From Bacteroidales bacterium (GTDB lineage Bacteria > Bacteroidota > Bacteroidia > Bacteroidales > GCA-2748055), in assembly GCA_030589895.1 (NCBI GenBank), contig JAUUZQ010000008.1, forward strand, positions 1-60,931: DNA of 60,931 bases. The letters are read 5' to 3'. This document shows positions 55,527-60,931 of this stretch, in pieces. A program made the translations under genes and the position numbers. The notes beneath the pieces are model-generated. The model had not been told where the DNA came from. It made no database searches and was given only the letters and a program-made list of their open reading frames with translations. Each line of letters begins with the position of its first letter. The stretch's first letter is position 1.

Positions 55527-55583
55527 TACCGCAGAGTATATAAGGAGTCGCTGGCGCTAATACGCAGAGTTTCGCAAAGTTAT
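55527..55583 (+). repeat. Dispersed intergenic repeat, copy C
   Basis: Contains TACCGCAGAG, GAGTCGCTGGCGCTAATACG and CAGAGTTTCGCAAAG. Same orientation and nearly the same spacing as copy B at 9551-9612, beginning 13 bp after the permease stop codon. Confidence 0.8.
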
Positions 55584-55687
55584 TTATTCTGCATTACGTA
55601 TTTGGAGTTGTTTTTGAGTAGGAAACAAATTCCCCGAAGTATCAGAAAACTTTCATTTTTCCTTCATGAGTAAGCACTTTTAATTGC

Positions 55688-56302
55688 TCACTTTTTACTT
55701 TTGCCTTTTACCTTTTTACTTTTCTGCTTCTTCCCTGTTCCTTTTAACTTCGAAGTAAGTTTCTTCAATCTGCGTTTGATCTCCTTTACATAATCCTCGC
55801 GCACCTCTTCCATGCCTTGGAGTGCATACTTGCGCAGTGCATTCATTTTAATATCTGCGCTCTTCCTGTTCCTGACAATAATCAGATAAAGGACCATTGA
55901 AACAGCAATGGTGATAAACAGTAGCAAAGGTCCTGTAATGAAGATCAGCCGACTGATTTTCTGTCTGCTTTCACTAAGTTTTATATCGGTCTGCTCTATA
56001 AGTTCTGATGCTTCGACAAGCTCTCTCTTCAGTATTTCTGATTTTTCTCTAAGCGATAATATCTTAGCCGTTTGCTCCTCATTGAAAATCACCAGTGAAT
56101 CAGTGATAATCTGCTGTTCCCCACGATTCTTCCTGATTGAATAATTAAGAGCATTTATCTGCTGCCTCATCTCCTTCAACTGAACATCCTGAAGACTGTC
56201 TGCTTCAGTATATACAGTACTACCTCCTTCTTGAGCAAATGAAGAAAAGGCAATACCAATAAGCAGTAAAAAAAGAATGATTCGTTTGAAATGAACTATC
56301 AT
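55688..56302 (-). CDS. Coiled-coil membrane protein with basic tail (unknown function)
   Basis: A 204-residue protein: signal peptide ending SFAQ, an acidic coiled coil (about residues 35-110, QLKEMRQQINALNYSIRKN through KSEILKRELVEASELIEQTDIKLSESRQKI), one transmembrane helix (about 117-142, LIFITGPLLLFITIAVSMVLYLIIV), then a cytoplasmic segment ending in a lysine-rich tail (KKLTSKLKGTGKKQKSKKVKGKSKK). I do not recognise the family. The layout suggests a periplasmic coiled-coil sensor or spacer with a nucleic-acid- or membrane-binding basic tail. It is divergent from the Nudix gene, 50 bp away. Confidence 0.75.
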   Translation of the reverse strand: MIVHFKRIILFLLLIGIAFSSFAQEGGSTVYTEADSLQDVQLKEMRQQINALNYSIRKNRGEQQIITDSLVIFNEEQTAKILSLREKSEILKRELVEASELIEQTDIKLSESRQKISRLIFITGPLLLFITIAVSMVLYLIIVRNRKSADIKMNALRKYALQGMEEVREDYVKEIKRRLKKLTSKLKGTGKKQKSKKVKGKSKK

Positions 56303-56352
56303 CAGCTATCTTTGTTTTAATCAAAAATCTTACTTTTTTTTCTCATTACCTA

Positions 56353-56967
56353 ATGATCAGTCGAATAAATAAGGAAATACTGGAGGAACTCCTGCGTGGA
56401 CCATTACCTGGAGAGCAGGCACAACAGAAGATGGCACCGGAAATGAGGACAGCGTACAAACACGATGATAATTGTCGCTCAGCTGCCGTTCTAATTCTTC
56501 TATACCCAGAAGCCGAGTCAGTTCATACCCTCTTCATGAAAAGAAATGAATATGACGGTCCACATAGCGGACAGATCAGTTTTCCCGGAGGTATGTATGA
56601 AGAAAAAGACATTGATCTCCGGGAGACAGCAATTCGGGAGACCATCGAGGAGACCGGAGTTCCCTCAGAAGTTATAAAGGTCGTGGGTAAATTGACTCCA
56701 CTATTTATACCGGTAAGTAATTTTTGTGTATTTCCCTATATTGCCTGGGTTTCCGAGCGACCAATTTTCAATCCCGACAGTACCGAAGTGCAATATCTTC
56801 TGACTCCCTCCCTTGATGAATTAACAGATCCGGGAAACCGTTATAAAGGAAACTTGCATCGCCATGGATATGACATATTGACACCCTATATCAAATTAGA
56901 TGAAGATATTATTTGGGGGGCAACGGCAATGATCTTAAGTGAGTTTATGGCATTGATTGAACAGTAG
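56353..56967 (+). CDS. Nudix hydrolase, CoA pyrophosphatase type
   Basis: A 204-residue Nudix protein. The box is GGMYEEKDIDLRETAIRETIEETGV (Glu residues for Mg2+), preceded by RNEYDGPHSGQISFPGG, matching the NuCoA signature found in CoA pyrophosphatases (NudL/YeaB type). It would cleave CoA or acyl-CoA to 3',5'-ADP and phosphopantetheine, or related nucleotides, in the cytoplasm. Its last codons overlap by 23 bp the end of the convergent MltF-like gene. Single gene. Confidence 0.88.
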   Translation: MISRINKEILEELLRGPLPGEQAQQKMAPEMRTAYKHDDNCRSAAVLILLYPEAESVHTLFMKRNEYDGPHSGQISFPGGMYEEKDIDLRETAIRETIEETGVPSEVIKVVGKLTPLFIPVSNFCVFPYIAWVSERPIFNPDSTEVQYLLTPSLDELTDPGNRYKGNLHRHGYDILTPYIKLDEDIIWGATAMILSEFMALIEQ

Positions 56968-58453
56968 CTACAATATCAGAATCTATGATATTTTTATAGT
57001 GCTCATAACGATCTATAACCTGCTTAACATAGTTGTAAGTCTCTACGCCTCTGGCATATCCATATTTTACCACAGGATCACGGTAGTAGTTAGGCTGCGA
57101 TTTATTCAATAGCCAGATTTCCACATTGTCATCCCATATATCCGGATTATCACCATATTTCTTTGCAAGCCTGCGTGCATCATCAACATGACCTTTGCCA
57201 ACGTTATATGAAGCCAGCACAAACTTTGTTCTCTCGGAAAAGTCTGGAATCTCATCATCAAATCTATTATCCAGCCACTTAATAAAACTAACTCCGGCAC
57301 GTATTTGTGATTCAGGTGAAGAGTTTCTTCCAACGCCAAACCTACTCGCTGTACCAGGCATCAATTGCATCAATCCAAAAGCACCGGCCCAGGATTCTGC
57401 ATTTGGATTAAACCTTGATTCCTGATAAACCATTGATGACACCAATCTCCAATCCCAGCCAATTCTTTCACTCTCCCGCTTAATAACATCGTCATACTTG
57501 CTTATCTTACCACTTCCCAGCGCATAATAGTCGCTCTTCACTATAGATACTGAATGTTGATTTTCGAAGTATTTATTATAGATAACTGCATACCTTCTTG
57601 TTGATTTAAAATCTTCAAGCCAGGTATCAATCTCCGTTTTTAGCTCAGTGGAGCCTTTCCTAACCGCCCAGGCCAGGTTCTGCTTAAAAGATATAGCTGT
57701 AGCCACATCAAGGTAAGGGAAATATGACTTATTCACCTTAGCGACATTTTCATCTGTTACTGTGTAGTCAATTTCGCCACGGGCAACCATTTGAATCAAC
57801 TGCTCAGATTCAACAGGTACCTGAATAATGTTTATATCTGCTCCAATTTCATTGGAAAGACTTTTCAAACGCGCTGCATAAACAGATCCTTTCTGAACAT
57901 ATACACTCTTCTCTGCAAGATCCAGTTGATTTCTCACAAGAGAATCATCTAACTGAGACTGGTGCATATTCTTATAGTTCTCAGGCATTCTCTGTACCAG
58001 TACCTGCCTTGTTTGTGTATGCGGATATGTAAAGGTTACCTTCTCTTTTCTATCAGCTGTCACCGTTAAGTTTATTGCAATCAGATCGATGTTACCCTGA
58101 TTCAGATTATTGAAACTTTCCTCCAGATCATTGCTCACCTTAACTTCCAGACGAAGGTCAAGAAAATTGGCCAGTTCCTGAAGCATCTGGTACTGGTATC
58201 CCATTGGCTGTCCGCGATATATAAAATAACTGGTGGAGTTATAATCCGTCACAACTACCAGTTTACCTCTTTCCTGAATCTGCTCAAAATCAGAGAGCGT
58301 ATGATTATTCTCACGGTCTTGTGAAAACTCAGAACTCTTGTTAGCACTTTCTCCACAACCATCAAAAAACACTGGTGTCAGGATCAGCGCAAGAATTACT
58401 ACAATTTTCTTTATTATTTTCATTTCCATAGCGAATAAATTATTGATTCGCAT
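56945..58453 (-). CDS. Membrane-bound lytic murein transglycosylase, MltF-like
   Basis: A 502-residue lipoprotein (PVFFDGC, Cys near residue 33). Residues about 60-290 form a substrate-binding domain like amino-acid-binding proteins (LVVVTDYNSTSYFIYRGQPMGYQYQMLQELANFLDL), and residues about 325-500 form an SLT transglycosylase domain with catalytic Glu345 in SMVYQESRFNP, AFGLMQLMPGTASRFGV and LASYNVGKGHVDDARRLA. It cleaves peptidoglycan glycan strands to 1,6-anhydro-MurNAc products at the outer membrane. The start at 58453 could move to the internal MEMKIIKK Met. Near NamZ, it fits wall turnover. Confidence 0.9.
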   Translation of the reverse strand: MRINNLFAMEMKIIKKIVVILALILTPVFFDGCGESANKSSEFSQDRENNHTLSDFEQIQERGKLVVVTDYNSTSYFIYRGQPMGYQYQMLQELANFLDLRLEVKVSNDLEESFNNLNQGNIDLIAINLTVTADRKEKVTFTYPHTQTRQVLVQRMPENYKNMHQSQLDDSLVRNQLDLAEKSVYVQKGSVYAARLKSLSNEIGADINIIQVPVESEQLIQMVARGEIDYTVTDENVAKVNKSYFPYLDVATAISFKQNLAWAVRKGSTELKTEIDTWLEDFKSTRRYAVIYNKYFENQHSVSIVKSDYYALGSGKISKYDDVIKRESERIGWDWRLVSSMVYQESRFNPNAESWAGAFGLMQLMPGTASRFGVGRNSSPESQIRAGVSFIKWLDNRFDDEIPDFSERTKFVLASYNVGKGHVDDARRLAKKYGDNPDIWDDNVEIWLLNKSQPNYYRDPVVKYGYARGVETYNYVKQVIDRYEHYKNIIDSDIVATVQSMP

Positions 58454-58500
58454 CGACTTGTATTAACAAATAACGTGCCGAAATGTTTTATAACAGATTT

Positions 58501-60465
58501 TTAATCATAAAAAGTCCATGCCAGTCCAAACCTGAGATATCTTGGTTTGATCGGGTAATCGGACAATGTAAAGTAGTTATTGCTGACCAGTCCCGAAAGA
58601 ACATTGTTATAGGAGACAAATAACCTAAACCTTTTCAATCGAACTGAGAAAAAGGCATCCAAAAATGGATATCCGCCAATTTCCTGATCATTTTGCAGGT
58701 AAAATACACCTGTTGCCGGCATGTAAGCATTCCCAAGGTAGGGTGTATTTATATAGAGATCAAACCCAAACTGGGTTATAAGTACATCTTTAAATAGATT
58801 CTGCTCCCAATAGTTTGATGTTTTCCAACTTGCCAGGGGGAGGTGAAGAATGTCATCAGAAGTAGTATACTGTAACAATATTTTATGATCGGAATTGAAT
58901 CCGGAAACCGTAAATCGCTTGTTCAGAACAGCTGACACGATATACATTACAGGATTGTATTGAACCGGTAGTGCGTTCTCATCCCAATATAAATAATTTG
59001 TAAGCATACCGAGTGTTATGGAAGCATCGAATTTACGTCCAGGATTGGTTAAAAATGCCTCACCCTTTATAATTTGTGATCCTTGAAAATCATTGTTCCA
59101 TTGAAAAAATGAGGAGGAGTAGTGATTATGGTAATAACTAACATTCCGATTCTCTATCCCACCCCTTAAACCAAGGCGTAAGCTATCTGTAAGCGCCCTT
59201 GAAAATGTCGCATTAATAACAAAATTATTACGATAGTATCCTGCTACATAGTATTTACCATCGATATTCCAGTACCAATCATTTTCGGGTGGACCTGCCA
59301 GGTGAAAGCCAAGGAATAATTCATTAAAATATTTATTCTCAAAGGAACCTGTGATGGTATCCCTGAAGATTGAATCCATTACAAGAGGATCCCTGCTAAG
59401 AGTATCATATCCAGTAAAATACGGATATATATCAGGTGTCATCTGTCCATAGCGCATAAACTCATGTCCGGCATAAATTCTGGCTGATAATTTATCTGTA
59501 TATGGATCGCCCAGTATCAACTGAAAGGTATTCGCAATTTTATCCTGTACGACAGAATCTTTCACCTCATCATGTAAATAATAGAAATTATCATAAATGG
59601 AAGGCAAGCTTGTCTGATCCACATCATCCTCGTAGAACCTCGTATTTCGCTCTATCTGTATCAGATGATTAAAGGTTAGATTTCTGCCTGTGCTTGTAGT
59701 AATGCCCAGTGTGTCGGTATTAACTATCTTTTCATCTATAGTAAACTTCTGAGTATAAAATAGTTGGATGTTTTTATATCCTGATGATGCATAATTTAAG
59801 TTCACAGGATAAGCCCTTTTGTCCACCAGGCTATTTTGTAGAAATGAGTCAGCTTCCTCTAGTCCTCCATTCTCCTCATTATTAAAGCTATTGTAATGAA
59901 AGGAGCCAAAAGCAGAATACTTATCTTTTGTCCTGTTTCCGAATAGGGTGATACGGCTTGCGCGTGAGCGTTCGTTGAAATAGAATTCTTTTCCTGAGAG
60001 CAGTTCAAACTCAATTCCAATATTTGAAAAAGGGTCCATATTCTGTGTATGCATAAATCGCACCGACTCTTCATTGGCCTGAGTGCCAAGCATATTACTA
60101 TAGATCAACTCTGTGTAAGGAGTTCTTGTATTATAAAAAACGGTTCTATCAGGAGTTGAAAGGTAGGGATACATGCCAGATCCAAAGAGAAAATTTGTAG
60201 TACCGGGACGTTCAAAGAAGTTCAGGTTCTGCACAGCATGTCCAAGGATACCAATCTGCTCATAATAGTCTCCATATTTATAGAGAGGATTGAACTCCTG
60301 GTGCAGTCCAAACAGGGTAGTATCCATTTCTGTATCCTCAAATCTGGAGTAGTTATGCATCAGTTTCCAGGCATTGATTCTCATGGTAGTATCAATTACC
60401 TGAGCTGTGACCGTTCCAGAAGCTACAAGGATAAAAAATAATATGTAAGTAATTTTCAGTTTCAC
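58501..60465 (-). CDS. Putative porin (Bacteroidota Porin_10 type)
   Basis: A beta-barrel outer-membrane protein of about 654 residues, with signal peptide ending TVTAQ and alternating aromatic strands (GNRTKDKYSAFGSFHYNSF, GLRGGIENRNVSYYHNHYSSS, FFSVRLKRFRLFVSYNNVLSG) and a C-terminal aromatic-ended strand (RFGLAWTFYD). It matches the conserved Bacteroidota putative-porin family. There is no ATG; I chose GTG 60465 (MKLKITYILFF) because it begins a clean signal peptide, although a GTG at 60477 is possible. Probably a passive nutrient channel. Separated from the rRNA genes by a 120-bp spacer holding the rRNA terminator. Confidence 0.85.
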   Translation of the reverse strand: MKLKITYILFFILVASGTVTAQVIDTTMRINAWKLMHNYSRFEDTEMDTTLFGLHQEFNPLYKYGDYYEQIGILGHAVQNLNFFERPGTTNFLFGSGMYPYLSTPDRTVFYNTRTPYTELIYSNMLGTQANEESVRFMHTQNMDPFSNIGIEFELLSGKEFYFNERSRASRITLFGNRTKDKYSAFGSFHYNSFNNEENGGLEEADSFLQNSLVDKRAYPVNLNYASSGYKNIQLFYTQKFTIDEKIVNTDTLGITTSTGRNLTFNHLIQIERNTRFYEDDVDQTSLPSIYDNFYYLHDEVKDSVVQDKIANTFQLILGDPYTDKLSARIYAGHEFMRYGQMTPDIYPYFTGYDTLSRDPLVMDSIFRDTITGSFENKYFNELFLGFHLAGPPENDWYWNIDGKYYVAGYYRNNFVINATFSRALTDSLRLGLRGGIENRNVSYYHNHYSSSFFQWNNDFQGSQIIKGEAFLTNPGRKFDASITLGMLTNYLYWDENALPVQYNPVMYIVSAVLNKRFTVSGFNSDHKILLQYTTSDDILHLPLASWKTSNYWEQNLFKDVLITQFGFDLYINTPYLGNAYMPATGVFYLQNDQEIGGYPFLDAFFSVRLKRFRLFVSYNNVLSGLVSNNYFTLSDYPIKPRYLRFGLAWTFYD

Positions 60466-60585
60466 CGTATATAACACAAAGGTAACGCTCTCTTGTGAAG
60501 AAAGATTGTAAAGTTATAAAGGATAGATATATGGATTTGTATTTTTGAAAGGAATTAGCTGATGTTCAGCCCCATGAAGATTTAA

Positions 60586-60621
60586 TAAAAAATCCTGTCC
60601 CGATAAATCAGGACAGGATTT
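60586..60621 (-). terminator. rRNA operon terminator
   Basis: An 11-bp stem (AAATCCTGTCC pairing with GGACAGGATTT) around a 10-nt loop; on the minus strand it is followed by a T run. It lies just beyond the 5S rRNA 3' end. Confidence 0.85.
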
Positions 60622-60628
60622 AAAAGAT

Positions 60629-60733
60629 AGGCAACGACCTACTCTCCCACAAATGCAGTACCATCGGCGCTGATGAGCTTAACTTCTCTGTTCGGAAAGG
60701 TAAGAGGTGGTTCCTCATCGCTACAATCACCTA
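60629..60733 (-). rRNA. rrf: 5S rRNA
   Basis: Minus-strand sequence of about 105 nt containing the conserved CCGAACAGAGAAGTTAAG and GGGAGAGTAGGTCG segments; the 5' AGGTGAT and 3' GTCGTTGCCT ends pair as helix I. Ends are placed to within a few bases. Last gene of the rRNA operon, 88 bp downstream of the 23S 3' end. Confidence 0.92.
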
Positions 60734-60821
60734 AAATCATTATCCACTTTCCCCGATACCTACTCGGGATTACAAAAGTGGAATCAATAAGATTGACATA
60801 TTGGAAAATTTTTTAATTAAC

Positions 60822-60931
60822 TTCTAAGAAAGCTCACGGGCAATTAGTACTCCTCGGCTTTGACATTACTGCCTTTACACCTAGAGCCTATCAACGTCAT
60901 AATCTTTAACGACCCTTAAGGGAGATCTCAT
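60822..60931 (-). rRNA. rrl: 23S rRNA, 3' end (partial)
   Basis: The last about 110 nt of 23S rRNA, including TAGGCTCTAGGTGTAAAGGC, GCCGAGGAGTACTAATTGCC and the terminal CTTTCTTAGAAG. The rest lies beyond the window. The spacer to 5S (60734-60821) contains the short inverted pair CCCGA...TCGGG but no tRNA. Confidence 0.92.

Noticed and set aside
60734-60821. tRNA in the 23S-5S spacer
   Set aside because: The 88-bp spacer shows no cloverleaf, only a short CCCGA/TCGGG inverted pair.

Overview
The window looks like chromosome of a Bacteroidota bacterium, probably a marine or sulfated-glycan-using member of Bacteroidales/Marinilabiliales. The evidence is a PorP/SprF-type outer-membrane protein beside a giant protein with a gliding/T9SS-type C-terminus, Bacteroidota promoter boxes (TAnnTTTG, one with a TTTG box 19 bp upstream), the fused GlmU-like enzyme typical of the phylum, a zinc-free L31, a Bacteroidota-type porin, and many lipoproteins or proteins whose signal peptides end in SxQ/AQ. 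Base composition is AT-rich and even. No phage, insertion sequence, CRISPR array or integrase was seen.

Layout. 1-7.0 kb: two adjacent sulfatase genes (one bimodular, one cut by the window edge), a lipoprotein and a DUF4861 lipoprotein, suggesting sulfated polysaccharide use. 7.1-12.8 kb: tRNA-His, a lone polysaccharide flippase, a Bax-inhibitor-like membrane protein flanked by inverted copies of an intergenic repeat, a class-V PLP enzyme overlapping a GNAT-like gene, and rpmE2. 12.8-19.7 kb: a GlmU-like gene converges on a GlmM - MacA-like adaptor - FtsX permease - TolC operon. 20-23.8 kb: RluB/RsuA-type pseudouridine synthase, Era, Der and a small lipoprotein.

23.8-34.8 kb is the most distinctive block: five closely spaced minus-strand genes encode a 1475-residue glycine-rich, repeat-rich surface protein with a T9SS-like C-terminus, its likely PorP/SprF partner, a PD40/PKD protein, an unknown secreted protein, and a sensor with a periplasmic propeller, a membrane segment and a cytoplasmic SpoIIE/PP2C phosphatase. 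I read it as a surface structure with its own signalling readout. A 1234-residue NtrY-like histidine kinase and rlmH lie just upstream.

39-44 kb: DUF4783, nadC, pdxH and convergent valS. 44.1-50.9 kb: TetR regulator, TolC, RND adaptor, RND pump and a small PII-like protein, a complete efflux operon with a candidate operator. 51-58.5 kb: DUF1573 lipoprotein, aspartate-type aminotransferase, NamZ-type muramidase, LolC/E-like permease, a coiled-coil membrane protein, a CoA-type Nudix hydrolase and an MltF-like transglycosylase. 58.5-60.9 kb: a porin, then the 3' end of an rRNA operon (23S, 5S, terminator) on the minus strand.

Several intergenic spaces hold short tandem or dispersed repeats. The clearest is a degenerate 8-bp unit AATGYRAY at three places, varying almost only by transitions. 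Functional assignments come from reading motifs in the translated sequence; no database search was run.
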